64,000 bases of DNA from Hyaloscypha bicolor E (GCF_002865645.1 NW_020194588.1:62001-126000), one strand, 5' to 3'. Counted from the first letter of the stretch, positions 1 to 11,844 are shown. Made by a program: numbers and translations. The notes: generated from the letters alone by a model not told the origin.

Positions 1-2278
1 TTAATCTTGTACTTTCTCCCCCTAGGCTTCTTTCCCTGAGCAAGTAACTCCTGTCTTCTAGCCTCCTTTGCTTCTTCTTCTATTCTCTTTCTCTTATTCC
101 TTTTAGCTCTCTCTTGTTCTCTTCTTATGGCCTTTTCAAGCTTCTCCTGCTCCTTACAAGTAATATCCTTTTCCCTTTTCCTCTCTTTTTTAATCCTATC
201 AAGTTTAGCTTAATGGCGGCGTTCGGCCCTCTCAAGCTCCTTCCGAGCTTTAGTCAAAGTATCCTCCTCCTCCTACTTTTTATGAGCCTTAATTTAATAT
301 AAACTATCCCCAGATAAGATAACTCGACCTTCCCCTAGTGGCTTTACGTACTTTTAAAGGTTCTCTTTATCTATAAAAAGAGAAGGCTTAGCCTATATAC
401 TCTCTTTATTCTTCTTAGCAAGGTTCTCGCATATAATTGTACCCAAATTAGCCTTAATCTGGGCTCCTTTCCTGAACTTATAATTAGATAATTACCTAGA
501 AGGCGAGGATATCTCATCTTTATACTTTTCCAAAAAGGTAGTATACTTATATATACCCTTTACTCTATAGGGTATCTGGAAAAAGGGGGTTCTGGTATAC
601 TACTAATTGTCTAGTCCGCGAATTCCTGAGTTCTCCTTACTATAATTAGTAAGCCTAGCTTTAGAAAAGGGTTCTACTAGATTATCTATAGTATTTCCAA
701 TCTCGTTTTCGATTTCTAAAGCCCCAGGAAGTAATAAAAGCTCCAAATCGTCTTTATTATTCTTATTAAGCTTGCTTAGGGATTCAGGGGCATTATATAA
801 TTCGGGCTATTACTCCCATATTATTAATCTCCTAGGCTTTATTCGGAGTTATGGTTTATTAGATAAAGATATATAAATTCCAAGCAATAGATTAGTCTTA
901 CTATAATTATAAATACGTCCTCTAGTACTCTTATTACCTAGTTTCTTGGCTATTTGCTTCTCAAGAGCCTTTAAAACCATATTAGGGTTAAATAGGTAAA
1001 TACTAGTTTTTGCAAAAGCCAAATATATATTCTTTTTAATAAAAGCTAGAGCTCTGATTTGCTCGTAATACTACAGGAAAGTCATTTTCGTAAAGTTATT
1101 TCTATTCTTATAAATCTTGTCTTTAATTACTCTTAAATACTAGTACTTCTCCTGCTAGAAATACGTAATATCTAATAGTTAATACAGGTATATAGAGTAT
1201 ATAATTAGACAGAAATAGATAATATCCAAAGACTCTATAGCTTAGATAAATTCGTATATTATATGGCTTCTATATCTATTAAATATTAGAAGATGATATC
1301 TGCCCTTGACTCGTAACTTAGTCTAGTAGTAGAAATACCATAGCTACTTATAGGCTAGCTCGTCGTCCGTATATCTATTTTTAGAGGTTATGATTTTAAT
1401 ATTTGGGCTAGATTATTATTAAAATACTTCTATATAAATATACTATCTAGTATAATAATAAATAGATTAAGCTCCCAGAAACTAGTGGATATATACTCTA
1501 TAGCTATAACTAGCTCTCTTCGTATAGGATCCTTTATAAATACCTGAACTTAGTTAATATAGTTATATTTTTAGGGGCATTTTTAATAGGGTGGTTTTTT
1601 ACTTATATGCTTTATATTCTTATAAGTAATTATAGTAGTACTTTGCATATATCCTACCCGGAATCCAATCTCGTTTATATTATATTAATTACTTTTATAG
1701 ATATTATACTTCTTCTTTATGGCCTTTAGATTATTAAAGTACTTTGTAATAATTTCGGGAATAAAAGCGTCCTTTCTTTTATAGTCCATAGGCTTAGTAT
1801 AAACTATATGGTACCGGCCTAATTTCCTCTGTTTTTCTATCTAACGAAGGGCCCATATATTTCTAATTCGGTTCGCAGGAGAGAGTATTTAATCCGTAGC
1901 CTTCAAAATTAATATAGCTACCGCAGTAACCATATCGTATCGCAAAGGGTAATTCCTCTTAATATATGTATTCATATACTATATTAAGCTTGCTTTTTGG
2001 GTCTTATTCAAACATATATTATGCCCTCTATTCTCCGAAAGAGGCTTGGACCCCTTATATTAATTGAAACATATCGAGTAAGGTACGTCAAATATGGAGG
2101 CAGAGGTTTATAGGTTTATAATTTCGGTTTCTGCAGGGTCCTTCCAAGTATATATAGCCTCCTTTATCCGCTTCTCCTATACTATATACTAAACCGTCTT
2201 GTACTATAGGAGTTTTTTGAGCCTCTGAACTACTTCCTCGTTCTTCTCTCTCGCTATGCGGCGTATGGCTTTAGGCAT
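1..2278 (-). pseudogene. RIP-damaged Fot1/pogo-type DDE transposase, partial
   Basis: Read on the minus strand from the ATG at 2276-2278 (begins MPKAIRRIAREKN), the frame follows a Fot1/pogo transposase: a basic N-terminal helix-turn-helix region, then near 1660-1690 the catalytic-site stretch YNINEIGFRVG, which matches the family signature in which an Asp is followed by ETGF. The C-terminal end (1-300) is rich in Lys, Arg and Glu, as in this family. Many TAG codons stand where Gln or Trp is expected, the usual RIP footprint, so the protein cannot be made. In the family it would cut and paste a TA-flanked element. The left end lies outside the window, so the terminal inverted repeats could not be paired. 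The catalytic Asp appears changed to Asn. Confidence 0.72.
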
Positions 2279-2543
2279 GGTAGCGTATTTAATGATTTGG
2301 ATGGGAACAGAGTGGTATTGAGGAGTAAATTGGATGCGATTTTTACGCGTAAGGTTATGCCGAGGCCGCTCGGTAAGCTCCGATAATTTACTTAATTAAT
2401 TATTACTATAACCGGATGCGCTTTAATTAAAAAATACTCTATTAGGCAATTACTAGTCTAAGTAAGGGCTATAATTATATAAAAAAATTATTTTAATCGG
2501 ATGTATGGTTGTTTTTTAATATAATAAAAACGACTAAAAATCG

Positions 2544-2577
2544 ATGTCGGAGTTGCTGCAATGTCGGACTTGCTGCA
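2544..2577. repeat. 17-bp direct duplication
   Basis: Two adjacent 17-base copies (2544-2560 and 2561-2577) share the pattern ATGTCGGAnTTGCTGCA with one difference. They lie at the outer edge of the pogo-like relic, where TA-rich sequence gives way to higher GC, and may mark an element boundary or a filled target site. No function is evident. Confidence 0.6.
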
Positions 2578-2759
2578 ACCAGCGAGCTTAGCGAGCTGGC
2601 CCGAACTGGGTGCGGAATTGCCTGCGAGTAGCTACTACTTTTAATATAGGACGGCAAATATCGTTAATTATAAATTATCTTGTAGCCACTCGAAAAAGAG
2701 ACGGCCGTACTAACGTAAACGTCCTTAGTCTCTAGGTATTGCCACTAATACTATTCGGG

Positions 2760-3766
2760 ACCAGGTCATGCGATATAACCCGAACTCGGCCATATATAAT
2801 AAGTCCTATATTAATAAGCGGGTATAATTTAATGTCTAGTCCGCCGTCCTCGAGCGCCCCTCGGCAGACGGCGTCCTTCGTATACTAACACATATGAGTC
2901 TCATATATGATCCCCGCACCCCGATTCACGTCCCTAATAATATCCTGGCTATACTTCCTCCCGATCCAGATATTACCGTACTTAAGCAGGAGCGAGAATA
3001 GCTAAAGGCCGGGGCATACAGAGTTCAAGGGACAGACGTAGAGGCAGAAGTCCGGCGACTTACTACCGTAATCGGTAGTACTAGGAGCAGGCGTCGAAAC
3101 ATTATCTCTAAAGAATACCGGGCAAACTACTTCCGCTAATGCCCGACGGAAGACATTGAGAAGCAGAATAGTAGACAGGAGGAGAAAGAGTATATCGAGC
3201 AAGTAGTTTAGTATTAGATCTCCTATAGGATATAGCTAGCTGACCTTATCTATACTCGTATTATAAACATTACCCCGCAAAATACTATTAATTACCGGAT
3301 TCAGACCGCCGATCTCATACAGGCTCTCTGTGGCTATCGTAAGGTAGCCCTATAATACCGACTTCGCATTACCCTTCCTCTACTAACTATTTTCAAAAAA
3401 AAGTCTCCTGAAATCGGACCCCTTGCTCCTGTTTTTCCCCTCGTCTGTAGTAAGACTTAGTACCTATTCTATATTAGAGACGAATCAAAGAGCTACAAAG
3501 AGCGGATAGGCTCTTTTTGCTGCCCTGCAAAAATAATAGATTACGTTAAACGGAATCACCTTAACGGAAAAGATCCGGAGGCCAGGATAGAGTATTATTA
3601 CCCAACGTACAAGTCTCAGAGGCTTATTCTCGAATACATACAGTATTTCAAAAACCATATATAGACCGTATACGGCGTCACGCTTCGGGAGTCAAGGTTT
3701 GTGCGTTCGACAAAATAGACTACTCCACTTTACATAAACAGATTTCTCCTTATTCAGATTCAATAA
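2760..3766 (+). pseudogene. DUF3435 (Starship-captain-like) recombinase, C-terminal relic
   Basis: The plus-strand frame reads through with RIP-type stops and matches the C-terminal half of fungal DUF3435 proteins (often mislabelled FluG). Seen in order: the end of the recombinase core (VMRYNPNSAIYNKSYI), the stretch RPSADGVLRILTHMSLI, the linker DPRTPIHVPNNILAILPPDP, a basic region ending SRRRNIISKEYRANYFR, and a decayed C2H2-like tail (CPAKIIDYVKRNHLNG) ending near GVTLRESRFV. Family knowledge: DUF3435 proteins are tyrosine recombinases, and some are the captains that move Starship giant transposons. The N-terminal half with the first catalytic Arg is missing upstream, so this is a dead fragment. 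A matching N-terminal fragment lies at 9911-10950 on the same strand but downstream, so the two are not simply one gene split in order. Confidence 0.8.
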
Positions 3767-3820
3767 GATAACTACTTTAATTCATTAGTTAGTATATATG
3801 GTGCTACTACAAAGCTGGCA

Positions 3821-3845
3821 CTCTCTCTCTCTCTCTCTCTCTCTC
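3821..3845. repeat. (CT)n microsatellite
   Basis: About 12.5 perfect CT units, directly after the end of the DUF3435 C-terminal relic. Confidence 0.95.
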
Positions 3846-5160
3846 AATAGGCAATCCATTAATATGAGACACCCCAGCCACGCGCGCAAGTACCTCGCTC
3901 AGCAAACAAGTGCTCGGCTCTTCGGGAAAGAAGTCACCGCGAGAAGGATAATTAACCATTAACTGGAATCAAGGACTACCTTTCTAGTCCTCGAGGATGT
4001 CCCCAACCAAGGCAATTGACCGGCAGACCTCATATTGTGTCTCTCGTGCGCCTTAATTTAAAGGACTTCTCGGGTCAGTATTACAGTAAAGTCATGATGT
4101 TTCCTACTTGAGAATACTCGTGTAAATTTACTAATCATAGTTCGTCCCGTCCAGATCCGAATCAATACTATCACGTCTCTTGCATCGAACAGATCTTTGG
4201 TGACCTCCCGGCGCTAGTTGAGACTAGTAACTTAAAGATGGAAGGAAGATTCCACCAGGCAGTCGAGGACTAGTTCAACTATCGTGGCCGTACGTTCGAC
4301 GTTAAATGCTACGAATCTTATAGCAAGGAGCACAAGACGTGGGGAAGTGCATTCAGAACTAGGGTTATCAAGCATCAGCTCAGCTATCCCAAGAGTAAGG
4401 GCGAATGTGAGCTCTGCAGATCGTGGCCTATACCTGAAGAACCGAAGAGGTGAGAATTTCGAGTCGGGGGTCATAGCGAACTGATAATCTGCTAGTGTAC
4501 GAGCGGCTGCTGTAGAGTTCTTTTCATTGTAATGGCTGGAGTTGAATTGGGAGAAGTGCTTTCCATTCCCCGCCGTGGCCTGCTACTGATTTTAGAGCCG
4601 CTTGAAGCCACTTTAGCGTGCTTCGCTGCCTGAACCGGCTCCCCTACCGCGTTCTAATTATAGCATTTGGAAGTCCACTAATCCTCCACGGCGTCTTGCA
4701 TTTGTGCGACATCATCCAAAGACAAATAATATATGTATTTTAAGATATTTAGTTCATTATTAATCTTATTTCGTCTTTTAACTATCCTAACTCTGATCAG
4801 CTCCGTCAAGTACTGAAAGTTAGGTTTCGGTGGCCAGTTCGGAAAGTTTGCTCTGGACACGGGTTTGCGACTTGCGCATTTTCGAAGGGCAATGGAACAG
4901 TCCGCCTACAGATGAGCGGAAAGAAAGTCATTCCGCTTCCCAGTTCCCAAGTGAAGTCTCTTCTTTGACTGGCGTTGCAGGCGCGCGTTTCAGCAGTGAC
5001 AGGAAATGATTGGCAGACGCATTTCCGAGTAAGCGATACTTGTTAGTCGAAAACAGCAATCTGGACAGCCAATCACGCAGGCAGGATGAACTCCAGGGTC
5101 GCTTGCCCCACCTTAGCATTTAGGGAACCAGACAGCATTTTCCTTTTCCCCGGGCGGGTA
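3846..5160. other. No recognisable gene; ordinary-GC spacer
   Basis: GC content returns to normal here. Short open frames occur on both strands (for example 4232-4484 and 4678-5119), but none carries a recognisable domain and they overlap each other antisense. I see no gene I can support. Confidence 0.5.
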
Positions 5161-5165
5161 CTGTA

Positions 5166-5322
5166 CGGAAGGGGGTCTCAATATATCAAGGTCACCCCCC
5201 TGTAAGGCGGTGAGATTTCCAGCCAATTAATTATCGAGGTTAGTCAGTTTTGCCCCGTAAATTCCTGTCTTAAGCGATGGCAGAACTGGGGGGGTGACCT
5301 TGATTTTCTGAGACCCCTTCCG
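5166..5322. mobile_element. 157-bp MITE with TA target duplication (Tc1/mariner-like)
   Basis: The ends are inverted repeats of about 40 bases. The left end begins CGGAAGGGGGTCTCA and the right end, reverse-complemented, begins CGGAAGGGGTCTCAG; both continue into ATCAAGGTCACCCCCC. Each side is flanked by TA (5164-5165 and 5323-5324), as expected for Tc1/mariner/pogo insertion. There is no coding capacity, so it must depend on a transposase elsewhere. The arms are close to identical and not visibly RIP-damaged, consistent with its small size. Confidence 0.88.
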
Positions 5323-5351
5323 TACTAAGTATTACAGGGCTTCTGTATGAC

Positions 5352-5725
5352 TAGTAGAAATCTCTGGTCATACCGAACCGCTTTCCTGCTTTCTAAGTAT
5401 TTCCAAGACTAGTAGAAATCTACGGGTCATACCGAAACCGCTTTCCTGCTTTCTAAGTATTTCCAAAGAGTAGTAGAAATCTACGGGTCATACCGAAACC
5501 GCTTTCCTGCTTTCTAAGTATTTCCAAAGAGTAGTAGAAATCTACGGGTCATACCGAAACCGCTTTCCTGCTTTCTAAGTATTTCCAAAGACTGGTAGAA
5601 ATCTACTGCTCATACAGACCCTTTCCTTTTTTCTAAAATATATCCAAGGCTAGTAGAAATCTACTGGTCATACCAATCCGCCTTTCCGGCTTGTACTCCG
5701 TACGACCAGTAGAAATCTACTAGCC
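5352..5725. repeat. 61-bp tandem array with palindromic core
   Basis: The motif GTAGAAATCT recurs at 5354, 5412, 5473, 5534, 5595, 5653 and 5708, giving spacings of 58, 61, 61, 61, 58 and 55 bases. The two central units are nearly identical; the outer ones diverge. Each unit centres on AGTAGAAATCTACT, whose 6-base arms (AGTAGA and TCTACT) can pair around AA. The array starts about 30 bases right of the MITE and lies 0.3 kb beyond the 3' end of the HNWD pseudogene. Confidence 0.9.
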
Positions 5726-6026
5726 TTGAATTTGTAAAAGTGATTGGATTACTTCCCCACAAGGGCGAAGCAGGACAAATCAGGTAATAAAGTCTAGCTA
5801 TGTATCCCCAAATGTACATTGACCTGATTCAGCTCAGCTTCAACTTTTCGGACCACCATACTAATACTTAGAAAGTTCGAGAACCAGAGCGGCGAGTCCT
5901 TCCATTATATATTTATGTCGGCCCTAGGAACCCCATATGAAATAGAGATTAAAAGAAATAGTATTAGTTATAACATATTCAAAGACTTCGAACATTTTGA
6001 TCCTCTCCTGCTTTATTATCTATCTT

Positions 6027-9000
6027 CTACGTAAATTCGAAAAAACTTACTGTACCAGATTCCTGTCCGATAACAAGGAGGTTTCCTCTAAATGCTGACC
6101 TTGTCCCTCGATAATTACAAGGCAGCCAAAGAAGGTTCTGGCCATTTCGAGCTATTCATTCGTCATTATAGAAGATATGATCCGACGCTTTCTGCGGAAA
6201 CGGTAGGAGGCAAGAGGAGCTAGAGATGGTGAGGATCCCTCGATCAGTCTCTAAGCGCTGACTGTCGCTGGAGAAACGTAGACTCGAGATGCTAGTCTGT
6301 AGCACGATTTTCTTCACCTCTTCACCCGAGGCCGCGTCCCAGAGCCTGATCGTCTTGTCGATCGACGCTAACGCTAACTGCTTGCCGTCAGGAGAGAAGG
6401 CGACCGCCCAGACCCTATCGCAGTAGCCTTCGAGCTTCTTCACCTCCTCCCCTGACGTTGCATCCCAGAGCCTAACCGTGTTATCAGCCGACGCTGACGC
6501 TAGCTGCTTGCCGTTAGGAGAGAAGGCGACCGCGTCGACGGAAGCACTATGCCCTTTGAGCTTCTTTACCTTCCCCTACGACGCTACGTCCCAGAGCCTA
6601 ACTGTCTTGTCGACCGACGCTGACGCTAGCTGCTTGCCGTCAGGAGAGAAGGCAACCACATTAACCATGGAGCTGTGCCCTTCGAGCTTCTTCAATCCCT
6701 CTCCCGATGCGGCATCCTAAAGCCTGACCGTCGTATCGACCGACGCTGACGCTAGCTGCTTGCCGTCAGGAGAGAAGGTGACCGCCCTAACGGTATCGCC
6801 ATGCCCTTCAAGCGTCTGTAGTAAGGCATCCCAATATTCTGCTACTTTAGGTAATTTTCGCATCCACCGAGGCACATAACCTTTAAATTGCTTTCTTACC
6901 ATACTTATTACCGGTGCGAATATAAGAGCACTATAGTATGTCTGGAAAGGAGCCTGCTCGATTCCTGCTTTAAAGGATAAGGCGAATCGCTTTATATCGT
7001 GGACGAATGCCCGGAGATCAGGACACTTGCTAGCCTTAACTATACGTTAGCTAGTTATTTCGAGATGTGAGGAGCTGTCTTACAAGCGCAATTAACTCTA
7101 AAGAAGTGATTGCATAAATCCCGTCAGGGACCCTGCGCATCCAGCCTAGCGCCTCGAGCCAATGGAGGAGGTATACCTTTAGGAACTAATGCACTTGGTC
7201 GTTATCCCGGAGCTGGGAGCCACCCTTCTGCAGATGCTCAACCTAGTAGAGACATGCGTACTGAACCTCTTGAGAGAGGCACTGCTCCACTCGACTGCTC
7301 TCTATATTAGTAGCAAGTACTCCCGGAGAGTCTACTCTAATGATGTTTTGTTTAAGAGACTTCGACATAAGCTGTATATAGTTACTGGCTAGCGTCTGAT
7401 GCGCTTGCTTTCCGTCTACCCAGAAGTTCGAATCTCCACATCTGTTTTTGTCGAGAAGGAAGTCCCGGAATGAGGGATAATGCAGACGGAGTGGGCGGGT
7501 TCGATCCTCTGGGACATCTAAGATGGTGTGAAGATCCTCTAGTGTCTGGTCGACCTCTTCCTTCGGTAGATGAAGTAGCCTGCTTAAGGAGTAGGCAGAT
7601 AGCGGCGAGAGCAATACCACCACACTGCCAAGCGTGTGTCTTAGTATAAGATATAACTCTTCTCTTTCCTTATCTGTGTAGCCCGGGGAAATAGCGTGCT
7701 TCAGGACAGTGTTGTATATCTCGTTGAGGCTTATCTCCGGTGCAGTAATAGAAGTTTTGCCGCTCTTAAGAATTTTATCTAGTCGACTTTTAGCGAATCG
7801 TTTGCCTTCACGAATGAACCGACAAGCGGTTGTAGCCCAGATGAACAGCCCACTTGCATTTTGAACCAGACTCCGAACGGTGTTTTCGCCCGGCCAGCCG
7901 GCGCCTAGACAGCTTTCCTGCCCGATAAGCCTCAGATTATACTGTAGGAAAATGTATATATCGTGATTAATAATCGATTGCGATATGTTGTGAAGCACGA
8001 AGTCCTGGTGCGCGGTCTTAGATATTTGGTAGAAGCTGTGTCGGATTGGAATTTCAGGTCTGCTCGTTAGGAAGACTCGTAGTCGGACTGTCTCTAACGA
8101 TCGAACCTTAGCTAAGAGCTGTAGAATGATCCGGATATTGTTCTCATTGTCGCACTCGTCAAGCGCATTAACGACAAGAATATACGAGGTCCAGCAGCCG
8201 GTGCTGTCCAGCTTCGATAGGGGACTAAGGACGAGCTGTTGCCATTGGTCGTAAAGAGACTTGCTTGCAATGTCGCTATACTCCGTAATAGCATCGCAAA
8301 CGAACCGATAGAGAGCCGGTACGCTGCTCGCCAGCTGTACTGTAATGCTTGTAACGAACTTTCCGGCATGCCCAATGTCTCCACCGCCTCGTGAGAAGAA
8401 GAAGCTGGCTCCGAGGCGTTTTTGCTCAAAGTATCTACGGGCGACCGTGCGGGAGATCGTGGACTTTCCCGTTCCGGCCAAGCCGTTTAGCCAGAAGATG
8501 TAGCGCTCATCTTGTTCATTAGCCCAGATATATATATCTCGAAGAAGCTCGATGCGGGTATTAGGGAGGCAAGAGGGAGAGTGCTGCTTCGTATATGAAT
8601 TGAATGGCGCCTCAATAGCGTACGGTAGTCGGTCGAGTGCTATTGCCGGTCAGCGCTCCGTACCCTTGACTGCCATATTAGATATGAACCGGAGCTGCGT
8701 GCTTACCCTTCGAAGGCTTATTGATCTCCTCCCGGAGCCGTTTAAACGCATTATCTTCCCCTTCGCCATAGATGAGCGGCATGTAGACGTCGAATATACC
8801 TAGTAGCGAGTACGCCTTGTCTTTTTTGCGCGTGGTTTAGCGGTTTTCTACCCATGACAATCGCACATTAACGCCGAACTGAGACAAGGGGCTTCTTCAA
8901 GTGCTAGAATAGCGATTCCCGTTATCTTGCGAATTTGTCGCTCCAGAGATCTCTTATTACCGAGTCGATTACCTTCTCGAGAAAAGAACTCGACCGAACG

Positions 9001-9453
9001 CGGAGCAAGAAGCTCTTGGAGCGTCTAGCCCCGAGTGAACCATCTACTCGCTAGAAAAGCCGATTTGCAGGGCAGCTGGCTGAATTTATCGTCGGCGTCG
9101 AAGGCAGGGCTCGAAACATCCGAGAGATAGACGTAGCATTTAGCCGCATTGCGGTACCAGTGAAACATAGAGTTAATAGCCTCCTGAAGCTCGGCGCTGC
9201 TTGACTTGTCGATGCAGCAAGTGTCTACCCAGAAGTATTGTAGGCCGTGGCTAGCTGCTTTTTCTTCGCAGAACAGGATCTTGTTATAGCCAGCCTTGCC
9301 CTTGCCGGTGCCATCTATCAGGTTTTTGAAGGTGACCTCTTCTGTATCTGCTCCCCATGTGTGCGAAAGTATCGCATACGGGGGAATATTATCGCCAACC
9401 AGGTCCTTAGTCAGGCTGAACTCGCCAGCGTTGCCGCGTTGTAAAAGACGCAT
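6027..9453 (-). pseudogene. HET-NACHT-WD40 (HNWD-type NLR) pseudogene
   Basis: Read leftwards from the ATG at 9451-9453. HET domain (about 9450-8780): starts MRLLQRG, then YAILSHTWG, YFWVDTCCIDK and SRWFTRG, followed by a TAG where Trp is expected (9025-9027), then LQELLAPRSVEFFSREG and, after a frameshift, AYSLLGIFDVYMPLIYGEG. NACHT (8500-7243): P-loop GLAGTGKST; the Walker B-like motif is LVVNALDECD where the family has LVVDALDECD. A Trp-to-TAG at the end of the NACHT part and a further frame change lead to a linker ([12 protein letters not shown]) and 126-bp WD40 repeats, then a tail ending in SFFEFT at a TAG at 6027-6029. The tail contains another Trp-to-TGA change. Family role (known from Podospora het-d/e/r): the WD40 repeats sense non-self and the HET domain triggers cell death. 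With several stops and at least two frameshifts this copy should be dead. Confidence 0.9.
6330..6834 (-). repeat. 126-bp WD40-coding repeats, four copies
   Basis: The block coding [14 protein letters not shown] recurs exactly every 126 bases (anchor TGCTTGCCGT on the plus strand at 6379, 6505, 6631 and 6757), which is one 42-residue WD40 blade. The copies are very similar at the DNA level, even though the surrounding gene has stops and frameshifts. In this family near-identical repeats indicate exchange between repeats (concerted evolution), which reshuffles recognition specificity. Confidence 0.88.
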
Positions 9454-9910
9454 TCTTTTGCGCGGAGTTTGATGACCTCAACTGACGGCAGTACGGCGGA
9501 GAGGAGCGAACACGACAACTCGCTCGTTGGAAAACTACGCGGGATTCTGGTGTTGAGGCTGCTGGATTTGGGGGGGTGCGGCCGCTGTTTTTAAGCAGCC
9601 TCTGACCCCGGAAACTCATCACGTGTTGCGGCTCGCTTGCGCACCCCGGCTCATCAAAGTCGACCCCTTCTGTTTCTCTGTTCCCAATTGTAGACTTTCT
9701 GCTTCCATCCCCACCCCCCCCGGAAACGGGGGGTGGAACGATGGCTCCCCATCTTGTCAGTCACCATGGCACTGCCCATCGTTCGTGCTCATATACGTAC
9801 CCTCCCCATCCGCATCCTCATCCCCATCTTCCCACCTCTCAACGCAGCACCGCGCGCGACATCCAGCTCTGGACCACCGCACCCCAAGACCGAACGATCC
9901 TGCCTTCGCC
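9454..9910. promoter_or_regulatory. Divergent upstream region between HNWD (-) and DUF3435 (+)
   Basis: GC-rich and pyrimidine-rich sequence with C-runs lies between the HNWD start at 9453 and the DUF3435-like ATG at 9911. Overlapping short open frames here have no domain and look like chance frames in GC-rich promoter or leader DNA. It contains a CACGTG site at 9620. That it acts as a shared promoter is inferred from the gene orientations only. Confidence 0.35.
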
Positions 9911-10950
9911 ATGGTCGCAAGAACCTATTCCAAGGTCAATGCACAACTGCCTCAAACCTCGCTACCGAATCTCGCACGCCTAAATAAGAACGCCGCCGCC
10001 CTAAACCGAAGATCCAATAACGCCCTCCCGAATATTACCAGAATCTGATTGACTAGCACAACAAGACGACTATAAAGTGCAATTATGCCGATACCACTAA
10101 AGATAACCTCCAAGGCATTATCGACAAGTTTAATAGATAAGATAATAAATACTTGATTAAAGACCTCGAGTCAATAGTTGGTCTGACTTCTGATCTAGGT
10201 TCTGTGCTCATATGGGTCAGGACTGGCGTACGGTGATCCGGAACTGCTCCAAGGGGACTACAATAGTATTTCTTATCTATATCTGCGAGGTGGATCGGGT
10301 AAAGAAGAGGAGGTCGGTCCACCAATATTATCTGCAGCTTAAAATGCTCCTATAATCGGGAGAACGGCCGCCACATGGATACCAATAACGCCACAGAGGC
10401 TCTCGCGGTAGGGGCTTGTTCTGTTTAATAATTATCTTCCTGACGTACGGATGCTAACGTGGGTTTAGTACATCTTCGGTAAGCTGACCACGGACTTCGA
10501 GCTCGATATCACGGTCAGGGAGAAGCCCGTCCTCGGTATCGACGACCTCTTGCTCTTGCTCAACTATCACTGGGCACGCGATACTTCTACCTTCCCTACG
10601 GAGCGGTACCGCGTGCAGTTTGCACTGATCCTGCTTCTCCTCTTTGCTACCGGATGCCGGCCTATGGAGCTGGTTGACGCGAAGAAGAAGAAGATGAGGA
10701 GGCGGACTCCCGGCCTCGATGACGACGAAACTTGCGCTGATGATACGGATGACGAGGGCTTTGACGATACTGAAGTTGGCGCTGATGCCGACTTTGGCTT
10801 CGATAGCGATAATGACCACGACAGTGCTATTACTGACTTGGGCCCCGAGGATGATAATGATAGCTCTAATGACGACGTTGCTATGAGCGACCCCTAAATG
10901 GAAGCCCGACAATTTGATGCTCTGCTATGAAGATATCTGCCTAGCTCCAT
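9911..10950 (+). pseudogene. DUF3435 (Starship-captain-like) recombinase, N-terminal and core relic
   Basis: Begins MVARTYSKVNAQLPQT, like the start of DUF3435 proteins. After frameshifts the frame continues with YADTTKDNLQGIIDKFNR, then with KPVLGIDDLLLLLNYHWA, ERYRVQFALILLLLF and the signature ATGCRPMELVDA. The Arg in TGCRP is the first catalytic Arg of the tyrosine-recombinase fold. An acidic spacer follows (10700-10890, mostly Asp, Glu and Ser), then ALCYEDI at about 10920, after which similarity is lost. The C-terminal catalytic residues and the zinc-finger-like tail are absent, so it is truncated. Captains lie at one edge of Starship elements and point inward. Here the frame points right, towards the NLR-rich region, which fits but does not prove a decayed Starship. 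Confidence 0.8.
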
Positions 10951-10999
10951 TTTTGCTCCGTCTTGCCTAATTTCTGAGGCATTTGGCAGGTAGCTCGCG

Positions 11000-11840
11000 A
11001 AAGCCATAGGCGATTTCGTCTTGAGGCTGACTGCCCGCCTGCCGATGCACTAAAGCCTTGCTTGTAATTGCCCATTGATCGTACTCGGCTGAGACAAGAG
11101 TTAAGAACGAATGCATATTGGTTCGTGAATTGGAACGTGTTCTTGCAGGTCGATGCCTAGTTAGATTGAATAATAAGGCTGTCTGCCAGGTGAAACTTTA
11201 AAGTTTAGTTTATACTTTTAATCTTACTATGTTTTCAGATCAGGAAGACGATAATACGTGAAGTTGGGCGTATAGGAAGATAATAGTATATAAAGAATAA
11301 TAAGATAATATGCTTTTGATTCTATTCTTGAATATTTGCGGCGATAACTCTTGCTAATTGGTGCTAGGATTAAAGGAGGATTTCGGCCCGTATTATTCCC
11401 AAACTCAAAATATAACAAGCCGTGTTAATTCAAACCTAATATCTTCCTATTTGGCAAATTATGGAATAATAATATTAAAAACAATAGTAATAATCCTGCT
11501 TTTGATATTGGAAATCCTGTAGTAGCAGATTTATCGGGAGTGAATATGATATTTACTATTTTCTTATTAGTATTATATATATATTTCGTTATAATACTTA
11601 TGATCTATTCCCATAATAGAGGGAATGACTATTGGTTAGTAGATCTGTATATAAACTAATGCCTAGACTAGTAAATAAAAAATACTATATTAGTACCGCT
11701 TATCTCTGCAAATTCATGAGCTTTTTTAATTAGAGTATACTTCCGTCTTCGAGAGTTCTCCCCGGTACGTTTTCGTATAGGAGCCATACTTAATTAAGGA
11801 ATACGAATATATTCGGGAAGAAGGTAGGTTTAATTAACGT
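11000..11840. other. AT-rich spacer without recognisable gene
   Basis: GC falls after about 11170. The minus-strand frame 11227-11418 is 63 codons, without a domain, and likely chance. Nothing else is supported. Confidence 0.45.
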
Positions 11841-11844
11841 ATAG

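Noticed and set aside
5352..5725. CRISPR-like spacing of repeats
   Set aside because: The whole 61-base unit is repeated, not just short repeats with unique spacers, and the host is a fungus. It is an ordinary tandem array.
7490..7515. tRNA-like GGTTCGATCC box
   Set aside because: It lies within the coding frame of the NACHT domain on the opposite strand, with no A box or cloverleaf around it.
9623..10048. Three overlapping plus-strand frames of 80-141 codons
   Set aside because: They overlap in different frames in GC-rich upstream DNA. Only the part from the ATG at 9911 matches DUF3435.
10454..10912. 152-codon minus-strand frame
   Set aside because: It is antisense to the DUF3435 core and its acidic spacer; the low-complexity GAT/GAC run leaves the other strand open.
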